64,000 bases of DNA from Mucilaginibacter pankratovii. Its GTDB lineage: Bacteria; Bacteroidota; Bacteroidia; Sphingobacteriales; Sphingobacteriaceae. Below are positions 46,831 to 56,043 of this stretch, piece after piece. The stretch is taken from the NCBI RefSeq assembly GCF_014773265.1, contig NZ_JACWMY010000002.1, forward strand, positions 372,001 to 436,000, given 5' to 3'. Numbering within the stretch: the first letter of the stretch is position 1; the number at the start of each line of letters is the position of its first letter. Below the pieces are notes generated by a model. The model was not told the origin of the DNA, made no database searches, and was given only the letters and a program-made list of their open reading frames with translations. A program made the translations under genes and the position numbers.

Positions 46831-46941
46831 TTTTTAAAATTTAAGTAATACGCCGCCAAGTGAACTGTGAACTTGCCGGTAAATTCCCAATATAATTTGT
46901 GCTATTTTTCACCTTTGGCTATTTGATGAAAAATACTAAAT

Positions 46942-48984
46942 CTATTTCACTTCTATAAACTCCGGCTCGTACGGCGCGATAGTAAAATTGCCTGTATAGC
47001 TTTTATCAAAAAGAATACTCTTTGAGTTTCCATTCATTGAAATTTCCTTTGGTTCACCCGTTACATTCAGGTATAAGAAGTGATTCTTGTCAATTTGCCT
47101 TGCCATTACACCATCGGGAACCTGCGGCCCTTTCTTAATGCCAAGTTCGTTGATCAGCTCGTCAACCAATGGGTTCAATACATTGCTACCCGCAGGTAAC
47201 CCCACATAAATTGCCCTGCCTTTGCCGTATTTGTTAGAAGTTATGATCGGGTAGTCCTTGTCCAAACTTGTGATGCTGGCCAAAACCTGGGCACCTTTGG
47301 GATCTATAACATCAAACCGTGCCGACTCTGCATTCACAGATGTCCCTTTATAGTTTACTTCTAATTTTTTTCCCCGATAAGACTTTCTTGATATTTCATT
47401 CAGGTTTTCTGTCTCTTCGTAACTTGCTACCCTTATACCAAAAACATCATCTAAACGCCCCGGGTGGGTGGACGCAAATACTTTCCCGGTTTCGTCAACC
47501 ACCGCGGAATTACTTGTCATAACAACAGTGCCGCCATTTTTTACAAACTCCCTGATCTTGTTGCCGGTTATTTCATCCATTACCGTTACACCGGGCACAA
47601 AAAGTAATTTGTACTTTAATGTACTTTTGCCGATCTCAACAATCCGGGAATCCATATTACGAAAATGAAACAAATTCCAACAGCTCTGTAACTGTTGGTC
47701 CTGCGTCTCGGGAAAGGCGCTGCTGGCTATCTGACTGGGAAAGGAGAATGCTAAGCCAACTTCTGGGCTGGCCTTGTAAGGGAAGAATTTTTCTATCTTT
47801 TTAAATTCGGTGGCTATCTTTTTGTATTCATCATATTTACGGTTGGGGACTCCGTCCCAATCAAGCATCCCTTCCAGGTATTGTTCTTCGCCCGACCACA
47901 TACTTTGCCAGGTCCATCCGCAAATCATCTGATTGCCGTACATCAGTGTGGCATAAGCCGACTTCCTGATCGAATTGGGCACTGCCGTCATGGTTGTATA
48001 CTCGCTGCACCAAAAAGGATTAGAGCTTTCAAACTGAATACGGGAAATCCCAAACAAGGCGTTCATCACACCCCAATTCGTTGTTAAAGAGTTACCGGGA
48101 TAAAAGCCAGCTCCCTCACGAGTCATTTTGCCTGAGTAAGCAATCTGTGAATAGTCAAAATATTTTAAGGCGCTGTAATACCAGGCATTTGTATTTGTCA
48201 ACACACCGGGGGCATTTGTGTTAACCTTGTCGAGCACTTTGAATAAGATGTGGTTTACCTCGTCTGAAATAAAACGCCTGAAATCCAATATTTTCTCCGG
48301 GGCGCCGTTCTTTTCGCCCGTTACGGGTAGGCCAACTTCATCAAAATCGTTGACCCTTCTGGACCAACGCTGTGTAGCCCAGGCTTTGTTAAAATTATCA
48401 AGGGTAGCATACTTTTTCATCAGCCAAACAACGAATCTTTTCCTCACCGTTTCTGAATATGAAATGGGGCCATCACCAGATTCGTTATCAACACCAAAAG
48501 CTAAGAGGGCCGGGTGTTTGGCGTAATGCTTTGTAAGTGTATCCGCATAGCGCACAGCATATTTTTGATACATCGGATCGCCTAAATCATCCATGTAGCG
48601 ATGGTTTGGATATTGCGCAACGCCGCCCGGACTGGTAACATCAATAGATGGGTATTTATGGTGCAGCCAAACAGGTGCGGGGCGAATAGCGATATCAAGG
48701 ATCACCTTGATCCCCGCCTCGTTCATCATATCCATCACAGCATCAAACCATTGAAAATCAAACTTACCCTCAGAGGGTTCATAACTGTCCCAGGCCAGGT
48801 GGCCCATCCTAACTGCCTTGAATCCGGCAGCCTTCATTAAGGCAATATCCTTTTTTATTTTTTCCTGGTCTTTATCATCATGTGGATGATAGTTGGTGCC
48901 AACGTATAGCACCTGAGCTTTAACCGATAACACGGCAAGCAAAAGCGTTGAGACTATCAAAAGCTTTTTGATTTCTATTTTCAT
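46942..48984 (-). CDS. GH42-like beta-galactosidase 1
   Basis: 680 residues with a signal peptide (ends SVKAQ, residue 24). The GH42 barrel begins YVGTNYHPHDDKDQEKIKKD. The acid/base is E168 in FGVDNESGD. The probable nucleophile is E328 in FWCSEYTTM, a context unlike the usual MEIQPGPVNW seen in the second GH42 of this cluster. A glutaminase-like trimerisation domain (about 400-600; VPGVTVMDEITGNKIREFVK) and a small C-terminal domain follow. It probably releases beta-galactose or a related sugar in the periplasm. The unusual nucleophile region suggests altered specificity. Confidence 0.88.
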   Translation of the reverse strand: MKIEIKKLLIVSTLLLAVLSVKAQVLYVGTNYHPHDDKDQEKIKKDIALMKAAGFKAVRMGHLAWDSYEPSEGKFDFQWFDAVMDMMNEAGIKVILDIAIRPAPVWLHHKYPSIDVTSPGGVAQYPNHRYMDDLGDPMYQKYAVRYADTLTKHYAKHPALLAFGVDNESGDGPISYSETVRKRFVVWLMKKYATLDNFNKAWATQRWSRRVNDFDEVGLPVTGEKNGAPEKILDFRRFISDEVNHILFKVLDKVNTNAPGVLTNTNAWYYSALKYFDYSQIAYSGKMTREGAGFYPGNSLTTNWGVMNALFGISRIQFESSNPFWCSEYTTMTAVPNSIRKSAYATLMYGNQMICGWTWQSMWSGEEQYLEGMLDWDGVPNRKYDEYKKIATEFKKIEKFFPYKASPEVGLAFSFPSQIASSAFPETQDQQLQSCWNLFHFRNMDSRIVEIGKSTLKYKLLFVPGVTVMDEITGNKIREFVKNGGTVVMTSNSAVVDETGKVFASTHPGRLDDVFGIRVASYEETENLNEISRKSYRGKKLEVNYKGTSVNAESARFDVIDPKGAQVLASITSLDKDYPIITSNKYGKGRAIYVGLPAGSNVLNPLVDELINELGIKKGPQVPDGVMARQIDKNHFLYLNVTGEPKEISMNGNSKSILFDKSYTGNFTIAPYEPEFIEVK

Positions 48985-49097
48985 TATTGTATTTATCTTT
49001 TGTGCAGGGTTATCAGGATGGCTTGTGTTTTCTATTCACAGATGTCCCATAAACTTTCACCCTATTTATTGAAACCCGCCCGGTTTCTGAAATGAAT

Positions 49098-51275
49098 TTA
49101 TTTAACTGAAATTTTTACTGTTTTTGAAATATTGCGTGAGGAATTGCCCAATTGAAGTACAAATTCCCCGGCCTCAACTTTCCATGTTTTTTTTGTTTCA
49201 TCGTAAAAAGCCAGATCACTAACCTTTACCTGCAGTTCGACCGTTTTAGTTTCGCCAGGCTGCAGAAAAACTTTCTCGAAAGCCTTCAATTCTTTTTCGG
49301 GACGCAAAACCGAACTAACGGGATCGCTTACGTACAACTGCACAACCTCGGCACCATAACGGCGGCCAGTGTTTTTAACTGCAAATTTTGCATGGATGAT
49401 ACCATCTTTTTCGTAGATATTCTTGTCTGTTGAAAAACCACTGAGCGCAAAACCTGTATAAGAGAGCCCGTATCCGAAAGGAAACTGGGGTTGGATCTTC
49501 TTAGTATCAAACCAGCGATATCCTACTAAAACATCTTCCTCGTAATTTACTTTTAAATCTTTTCCGGGAAAATTGCCCAAAGCATGAGCAGGCGACTGAT
49601 CCAGCGCAACGGGTATGGTGAAAGGCAATTTGCCGGATGGGTTTACCTTGCCGCTTAATACATCTGCCACTGCATTGCCTGCCTCCATGCCACCATACCA
49701 CGACCATAAAATAGCAGGCACCTGGTTAACAATGCCTGCTAATTTTACAGGCGAACCGGCTACTATTACTACAACAGTTTTAGGGTTTGCTTTTGCTACT
49801 TCCCGCATCAAAACTTCCTGTCCGTAGGGCAGATCCATATTTTGTCTGTCGAAAGATTCCGTATCAAAATCGTGGTTTAACCCTCCGAAAATGATAACCA
49901 CATCTGATTCCTTAGCAACCTTTACAGCCTCCTGAATCAATTTCCAATCAACATTATCTGAATTTGACTGCCCCCGGTTGCTCCCTTCTTTAAAAGTAGA
50001 TTGTTTTTCATACCCCCGGGCAAAATTCACTTTTACGTTAGCGCCGAACTTCTGCTTAATTGCTTCCAGGGGCGTTATTTCGTATAATGCTTTTATCTCT
50101 GAGCTAAGCCCCGCTCCGCATTGTTTGCGGGTTGCATTATCACCAATGATGGCAACCGATTTTATTTTGTTGAAACTAATGGGAAGAATGTTGCCTTTAT
50201 TTTGAAGCAGCACCGCGGCCTCGGCTGCTGAATTGTAGGCTGCCTTTTGATGCTCAGGCGTATTCATTTTTCCTTTTTCGCGGTTACTTTCGTCAAACAT
50301 CTTTGTTTTGAACATTACGCGAAGCACATTCCCTACTTTTTCATCAACTACAGATAACGGTACCTCTCCCCGCTCAACAGCTTTTATTAACGGATCGGCA
50401 AAATACCATTCGTTGTAGTCTTTTTTATCGGTGCCCATTTCCAGATCAAGGCCGGTTAATGCAGCCTTTACGGTTGTATGTGCTGCGGCCCAATCGGTCA
50501 TTAATACACCTTTAAACCCCAACTCTTTCCTTAGAATTTGCCTGTTGAGGTACTCGTTTTCTGAACACCAATCGCCCCTGAACTTATTGTACGCTGCCAT
50601 TACCGTATAAGCACCACCCTCGGTTACAGCGGCTTTGAAACCCGGCAAATAAATTTCCCGCAAAGCTCTTTCGCTCATTTGCACATCAACAGAATCGCGA
50701 TGCGTTTCCTGGTTGTTGGCTATCCAATGCTTAACGCTCACGGCCACATCTTTAGATTGCAGAGCTTTAATGTAGGCAACGGCCATCTTTGAAATGAGAA
50801 AAGGATCTTCGCTCATGTATTCGAAATTTCGGCCGCAAAGTGGCGAACGGATAATATTGATACCCGGCCCCAGTAAAACATCTTTTTTCCGAAACCGGGC
50901 TTCCTCGCCCAATACCAGCCCCTGCTTTACAGCGAGGGCAGGGTTCCATGTTGCAGCGAGGGCTGTCCCCGGAGGAAAGCAAGTTGCCGAATCAGTGGTC
51001 CAGCCTGCATAGGCCCAGTCATGCCTGTTAATTTCGGCACGTACGCCGTGCGGCCCGTCACTCAGCGCCCATTCTGGAATACCCAGTCGCTTTACCCCGG
51101 ATACATAAAACTTTGAGTTCGCGTGCAATAAGCTCACTTTTTCCTGTAAAGTCATCTGGCTGATCAGGGAACGGATCTTTTCTTTCTGGTAATTATCATT
51201 CAAAGTTTGCTGTGCATTGGCCATTCCTGCTGTCAGCAGAATAAAAGAAAGGATCTGGAAGCATGTCTTCATCAT
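49098..51275 (-). CDS. GH3 beta-glucosidase/beta-xylosidase
   Basis: I chose ATG 51275 (MMKTCFQILSFILLTAGMAN...) over 51305 because it gives a standard signal peptide; the protein is then 725 residues. GH3 layout: TIM barrel, alpha/beta sandwich and fibronectin III-like domain (last 80 residues). The nucleophile is D261 in GVLMTDWAAAH; KHWIANNQETHRDSVD and the GRNFEYMSEDP motif are also typical. It cleaves terminal beta-glucose or beta-xylose from oligosaccharides, and in this PUL probably finishes the backbone. Specificity cannot be read from sequence alone. Confidence 0.94.
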   Translation of the reverse strand: MMKTCFQILSFILLTAGMANAQQTLNDNYQKEKIRSLISQMTLQEKVSLLHANSKFYVSGVKRLGIPEWALSDGPHGVRAEINRHDWAYAGWTTDSATCFPPGTALAATWNPALAVKQGLVLGEEARFRKKDVLLGPGINIIRSPLCGRNFEYMSEDPFLISKMAVAYIKALQSKDVAVSVKHWIANNQETHRDSVDVQMSERALREIYLPGFKAAVTEGGAYTVMAAYNKFRGDWCSENEYLNRQILRKELGFKGVLMTDWAAAHTTVKAALTGLDLEMGTDKKDYNEWYFADPLIKAVERGEVPLSVVDEKVGNVLRVMFKTKMFDESNREKGKMNTPEHQKAAYNSAAEAAVLLQNKGNILPISFNKIKSVAIIGDNATRKQCGAGLSSEIKALYEITPLEAIKQKFGANVKVNFARGYEKQSTFKEGSNRGQSNSDNVDWKLIQEAVKVAKESDVVIIFGGLNHDFDTESFDRQNMDLPYGQEVLMREVAKANPKTVVVIVAGSPVKLAGIVNQVPAILWSWYGGMEAGNAVADVLSGKVNPSGKLPFTIPVALDQSPAHALGNFPGKDLKVNYEEDVLVGYRWFDTKKIQPQFPFGYGLSYTGFALSGFSTDKNIYEKDGIIHAKFAVKNTGRRYGAEVVQLYVSDPVSSVLRPEKELKAFEKVFLQPGETKTVELQVKVSDLAFYDETKKTWKVEAGEFVLQLGNSSRNISKTVKISVK

Positions 51276-51308
51276 TATCTTCAACTTTAATATCAATACA
51301 TTCATCGG

Positions 51309-52865
51309 TTATCTCTTGATCAGGTTTATCAGGATGACATCATTTTCCCGGATATCAACTTCGCTGGAATATTTGGCGTTCGGTTTGATCTCAATTTGCC
51401 GTATGGCGGTGGGAGAGCCGTTTTGGTGTTTTAATTTTTCAACCTGTTGCTTTTTCAGCTGCTTTGGCCGGCCCAGATCCACGTAGCTTGTATACGCATC
51501 GTTCACCCGGTAACCTACTTTATAAATCTCCATGGTATACCTTCCGGCAGGCACATGCGATAAGTTTAATTTCACTTTTCCTTTTGGTTTTGCGGGCAGG
51601 TCTTTAATATAATAAGCCTGGTTATTAACAGAATCTGGCAGCGTGTATGTATAGTCCCACAATAAGACCTGTACGCCCCCTTTATCATCTTTGCAAGCCC
51701 ATGAACGTGTATCGGTATTAGCTAATTCTGTCCTCCCGAGTTTATTCATAAATTGATAAGAATAAAAAGCGGGCTTGTTTATGCCCTGGATGTTGAGCAA
51801 ACCAAAACCCCCATGAAAGGGTGTATATCGCGGGCCGGGCTCTTCAAATACATCGGTAAAAACCCAGTACGACATGGAGTTGGCCGCGTTACCAACTTGT
51901 TTTATTTTCTCCAAAATATAAGCTGCTTCGTGATAACTATCGTGTACGGGATCAGCCGGCGTGTAGGACGCACTCCATTCCGTATAATGCAGTTCCAGGC
52001 GGGGTATAGCAGATTGAGCAATTTGTTTACGGGTATTCAACACATCGCCACTTACCGACATCGAATCTTTACTTAATACCGTGCCCGAATTTCCATACTC
52101 ATCCAAAAAACCCTGATTAACGCCATAAGAATGGGTGCTGACGAAGTCGATCGGGATGTTATTTTTGCTGCAATGGGCTATCATTTCAGGAACCCATGCT
52201 GCTCCTGCAGTGGCTGGTCCACCAACCTTATATGCTGGATTTACGCCTTTAACCGCCTTTGCAGAATAATCGTATAGTTTGAAATAATCTTCCTGGGTCC
52301 CCGTCCAAAATCCGGGAGATAAATTAGGCTCATTCCATACTTCAAAATACCAGGTTTTTACCTCTTCGGCACCATATCTTTCTGTAAAATGCTCAACAAG
52401 ATTGCTAATGAGTGCCTGCCATTTGTTATAATCTTTCGGTGGGGTAACATTGCCGCGCCACCAAAAAATGGTTTGGTTACCGCTTGCCAGGGCATTTGGC
52501 ATAAAGCCGAGTTCTACAAAAGGCTTCATCCCAATTTTATGCAGAAAATCAAAAAGCGCATCTACATACATATAGTTATATTGAGGAACTCCCTTTGCGT
52601 CTTCGGTATATACGGCCATATCGTCTGTCAGCAGTCCATGCATGCGGATATATTTAAAGCCACATTGTTTTCTTACATACTCCAGTTGTTGTTGCCAGTC
52701 GGCACGCAGCCCTTCATTTGCCCGGCCTGCGCCCACACAGGTATTAAACATGGTATTAAGCTTACCCGAGGTTTTGCTTAAATCCACACTGATCGTTCTT
52801 TGGCCGTTTACATTCGCCAAAAACACGAATTGCGAAACCACCAATACCCAAATTATCTTTTTCAT
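51309..52865 (-). CDS. GH39 beta-xylosidase-like enzyme
   Basis: ATG 52865 is preferred over 52910 because it starts a signal peptide (MKKIIWVLVVSQFVFLANVN, cleavage near NGQ); the protein is then 518 residues. The GH39 clan-A barrel has acid/base E179 in YFEVWNEPNLSPGFW and nucleophile E296 in LHYTEWSAS. The FKYIRMHGLLTDD and STHSYGVNQG segments are family features. A beta-sandwich closes the protein. GH39 members are mostly beta-xylosidases, with some alpha-L-iduronidases and other activities. Gap to the next gene is 22 nt, so they are co-transcribed. Confidence 0.92.
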   Translation of the reverse strand: MKKIIWVLVVSQFVFLANVNGQRTISVDLSKTSGKLNTMFNTCVGAGRANEGLRADWQQQLEYVRKQCGFKYIRMHGLLTDDMAVYTEDAKGVPQYNYMYVDALFDFLHKIGMKPFVELGFMPNALASGNQTIFWWRGNVTPPKDYNKWQALISNLVEHFTERYGAEEVKTWYFEVWNEPNLSPGFWTGTQEDYFKLYDYSAKAVKGVNPAYKVGGPATAGAAWVPEMIAHCSKNNIPIDFVSTHSYGVNQGFLDEYGNSGTVLSKDSMSVSGDVLNTRKQIAQSAIPRLELHYTEWSASYTPADPVHDSYHEAAYILEKIKQVGNAANSMSYWVFTDVFEEPGPRYTPFHGGFGLLNIQGINKPAFYSYQFMNKLGRTELANTDTRSWACKDDKGGVQVLLWDYTYTLPDSVNNQAYYIKDLPAKPKGKVKLNLSHVPAGRYTMEIYKVGYRVNDAYTSYVDLGRPKQLKKQQVEKLKHQNGSPTAIRQIEIKPNAKYSSEVDIRENDVILINLIKR

Positions 52866-52887
52866 TTGTTTGTTATTCTTAATAAAA

Positions 52888-54975
52888 TCATTCTGTCCAC
52901 ACCAGCACACCTGCCGGTTTTAGCGTCTTTTCCCCAATTAAAAATTTTGCATTTTCCGGTAGGTTCACCGTATAATTTTCTGACGAATAATTTAATGCTG
53001 TATAAAAGCCATCTCGCCAATAAACAAAAACACCGGGTGGATAGTCCTCCGTTGTAGCACCGGCGTCTTTATAGATCTGCCTCAACAGATCCTTTTCCAA
53101 TTTAGAATCATCGGTATCTACGCCGATATAGGTTACATCGCCTTTGCCTATCCTGTGTTTTACAACAGCAGCTTTTCCTTTGTAGAACTGATTATTATAG
53201 GTGGCCAGCACCTCCGTTGAGCTATCCTGCACGAGCAAATCCGCCCAGCTATGCCATGGATAATGATTAGCATTCATCAATATATCGCCTTTACCGTATG
53301 ATGAAAGCATATCCGTTTGGCCGATATGGGCGCCTATCAGGTTTGAAATTGGCGTGGCGGTCTCCCCTTCCCAAAAATGACCTCTGCGATCTTTAGTAGC
53401 GGTACGGCAGGTAACAATCAGATGGCCGCCTTTTGCTACATAGTCGTTCCATTTCTTCACCAGTGCAGAATCAACCATTTCATAGGCGGGAACGATTACG
53501 AATTTATACTTGGATAGATCGGCTGTTTCTTCAATTACATCAACCGGGGCCCCTAATGACCTTGCCGTTTTAAGAAACTTTACCGGATAGTCCCATGTAT
53601 TCCATTGCCCTGTTTGCCTTTGCCTGTCGATACTCCAGTAGTTTTCCACATTCCAGAGCAGCGCTGTGGACCGTGCGGCCAGTTTTGCCGGCGTCTTCGA
53701 GCCTGTAGTAAATTTCTTCCGCAGTTCGGTTATTTCTTTCATAAACTGCATATAGTCTTTACCACCCTGCGAGGGTGTTACGCCATCTGTTTGTATCACA
53801 CCCGAATGATATTGTTCGGCACCATATAAAATTTGACGAAAGCGGTAAGAACAGGCGATCTTTCCTCCGGCAGCAAAACTATGGTACAGCCATAAGCGGA
53901 CGGTCCCAGGCAAAAGCAGGGGGTTGTAGCTTCCCCAATTTACAGGCCCGGGCTGAATCTCCATAACCCCCGACACACCGCCTACAGATTTATAATATTC
54001 CGAAACAAAAAGAACGAGATCCGGGTTGCCTAAACGGAAACCAGAATCGCCAATATTATCGGAGCCTCCGTTTGGATATGCGGTATAGGTAGCAAAATCC
54101 AGTTTCCCGGTACGGTTAGGATCTGAGCCGGTACAAACGGCAGTATAGTTGGTTGTAACAAATTGCGCCTTTGAAACATAACTGCGTAAAACGTCGGCCT
54201 GAAAATCAAGAAAACCGGCCTGCGCGTCTGCCGAATATCTTTTAAAATCCAGCAAGGCATGAGGATTGTTACCCCACCAGCCTACCAGGTTGGTATTGGG
54301 GATGATCACCTGATCAAAATTATTAAACCACTGGCTCCAGAAGGCGGCCCCCCAGGCTGTGTTTAAGGCATCAACTGTTTTGTATTTATTTTTCAGCCAG
54401 GTTCTGAATGCTTCCTGCGATGAAGGACTATAATCGGAAACAGCACCAGGTTCATTATCTATTTGCCACCCAATTACATTGCTATTTTGCCCGTATCGTT
54501 TGGCCATTTCCGCTACTATTCTTTTTACATAGCCACGGAATTTGGGGTTCACCATCGATTCTAATCCCCGGGTACCATTCTCTGCACGGATATAATGACC
54601 ATCCGTGACAAAAGTCTCCGGGTAGTTTATCCGCATCCATGTTGGGGTGGTTGCAGAAGGCGTGCATAGCAATACTTTTACATGGTACTTAGCGCAAAGG
54701 CTCAGCACCCTGTCGAGCCAGGTAAAATCAAACCGTCCTTCTTCGGGCTCCATTTTAAACCATGCAAATTCGGCCAGGTGAACAAACTCAAAACCCATCT
54801 CCGATATCTTTTTTATATCCCTTTCCCATTGGGCTTCACTCCAATGTTCGGGGTAATAATAAATACCGGTTGTTACCAGATCTTTTTCCGGGAAAAAGTG
54901 GTTGGCTTGCTGTGCCTTTAACGCTGCCGGGGGAATTAAGAAGCCTAATAATAATATCGCTATAAATTTTCGCAT
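52888..54975 (-). CDS. GH42 beta-galactosidase 2
   Basis: ATG 54975 gives a proper signal peptide (MRKFIAILLLGFLIPPAALK, cleavage near AQQ) and is preferred over 55020; the protein is then 695 residues. Canonical GH42 features: GIYYYPEHWSEAQWERDIKK, acid/base E175 in WQIDNEPGA, nucleophile E339 in VMEIQPGPVNWG, a trimerisation domain (about 425-620; KFVIVPAYEMVDSALVKKW) and a C-terminal beta domain ending in the usual FxxxxLxxxGVLVW pattern. It hydrolyses beta-galactosides. It is the first gene after the decayed GH5. Confidence 0.94.
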   Translation of the reverse strand: MRKFIAILLLGFLIPPAALKAQQANHFFPEKDLVTTGIYYYPEHWSEAQWERDIKKISEMGFEFVHLAEFAWFKMEPEEGRFDFTWLDRVLSLCAKYHVKVLLCTPSATTPTWMRINYPETFVTDGHYIRAENGTRGLESMVNPKFRGYVKRIVAEMAKRYGQNSNVIGWQIDNEPGAVSDYSPSSQEAFRTWLKNKYKTVDALNTAWGAAFWSQWFNNFDQVIIPNTNLVGWWGNNPHALLDFKRYSADAQAGFLDFQADVLRSYVSKAQFVTTNYTAVCTGSDPNRTGKLDFATYTAYPNGGSDNIGDSGFRLGNPDLVLFVSEYYKSVGGVSGVMEIQPGPVNWGSYNPLLLPGTVRLWLYHSFAAGGKIACSYRFRQILYGAEQYHSGVIQTDGVTPSQGGKDYMQFMKEITELRKKFTTGSKTPAKLAARSTALLWNVENYWSIDRQRQTGQWNTWDYPVKFLKTARSLGAPVDVIEETADLSKYKFVIVPAYEMVDSALVKKWNDYVAKGGHLIVTCRTATKDRRGHFWEGETATPISNLIGAHIGQTDMLSSYGKGDILMNANHYPWHSWADLLVQDSSTEVLATYNNQFYKGKAAVVKHRIGKGDVTYIGVDTDDSKLEKDLLRQIYKDAGATTEDYPPGVFVYWRDGFYTALNYSSENYTVNLPENAKFLIGEKTLKPAGVLVWTE

Positions 54976-55318
54976 CTGTCGATGCCACTTAACTGTAGAA
55001 GATGTTATAGGTTGTTTCACAATAATTTTTTATTCAGGATTATCAATAATCAGTATAAATATGGGTCGAGATTGTGGGCAAATTCTCATAAAAAAATCTA
55101 TGTTATTAAAATCACCGGGAACAAGGTATTTTGCGCTTTCTGTTTCACATATGTAGGAACCGGTATAATAATTGGTTGCTCAAAGAAAGTAGCTTTTATT
55201 ATGTATGGTAAGATGTAATTATCCATGTATTAAGGAATTTTATCATTTAATATTACAATTTTGATTTTTAAGGAATATTTATTGAAATGAAACCACAACT
55301 GCTTAAAGTTCCGTACGA
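54976..55318. other. Intergenic/remnant region downstream of the GH5 pseudogene
   Basis: No complete gene is seen. The region probably marks the deletion that removed the rest of the GH5 copy. It also leads into the GH42 gene. Confidence 0.45.
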
Positions 55319-55351
55319 ACCAGTGGCCTGGTTGCTTAAATGCGTCCAATT

Positions 55352-55930
55352 CTAGGCGCAGGGAATACGAATAGCATTAAATCCTTGTTGCTTTACAAAT
55401 TTTACATAGTCCTCTGTAATAACAGGGCTCCCCCAGCCTGTTTCTCCGCCAGGAGCTTCAAAGGTATTGCCGATGTTCCACCCCAAGCTGATTTTAGCCG
55501 CAAGCTGAGCAGCGTTGCTGCTCATACCTGTGGCATCTGGGGGTTGGGGTGAAGTATTATAAGTGGGATAGATGGTGGCGTCTTGCGACACCTTTACCCT
55601 TCTTGCCTGTCCATTGGAGGAATTAATTACTAAATATTCGGTGCGGGTTGATCCTGTACCATTTTCAGACAATGTTGTTAAATAAATAACAACACTGCCG
55701 CTACTTCCTGATGCAGCGCTCAATTTAAGCCACGAAGAAGCCGGGTTGCTCACACTCCAATCAGTATTAGATACCAGCGATAGATCCTGGGTTCCGCCTT
55801 CAGGAGTAAATGTTATTACAGACTGATCAACTGTTAATTCCGGTGCCGCGCTACTGGCCTTTTTACTGGAGAAAAAAGATATTACCGTAATAAGAAATAC
55901 TAATGTTTTAAAAGAATACTTTATTTTCAT
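55352..55930 (-). pseudogene. Truncated BACON-GH5 lipoprotein gene (decayed paralogue)
   Basis: The readable part matches the N-terminal third of the intact gene at 56044-57582: signal region, BACON domain (LTVDQSVITFTPEGG, VSNTDWSVSNPASSWLKLSA), then the GH5 start (QLAAKISLGWNIGNTFEAPG, GFNAIRIPCA). It stops where the intact copy has the Trp of IPCTW: the codon is TAG, a one-base change from TGG. In-frame similarity continues weakly for about ten codons past the stop (NQ aligned), then is lost. The lipobox Cys is also changed (FFSSKK versus SVSCKK in the intact copy). Without the catalytic residues it cannot be an enzyme, though a secreted BACON fragment could still be made. ATG 55930 is the likely start. 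Confidence 0.8.
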
Positions 55931-56043
55931 TTTCTCCTCATCTTTACCTAAAAGATTCATCTGAACAGAATTCTGTTCAGATGATCTTTTTTACCACCCA
56001 CATAGGTGAATTAACGAAAGGTTTTATATAAATTATGAGTTGC

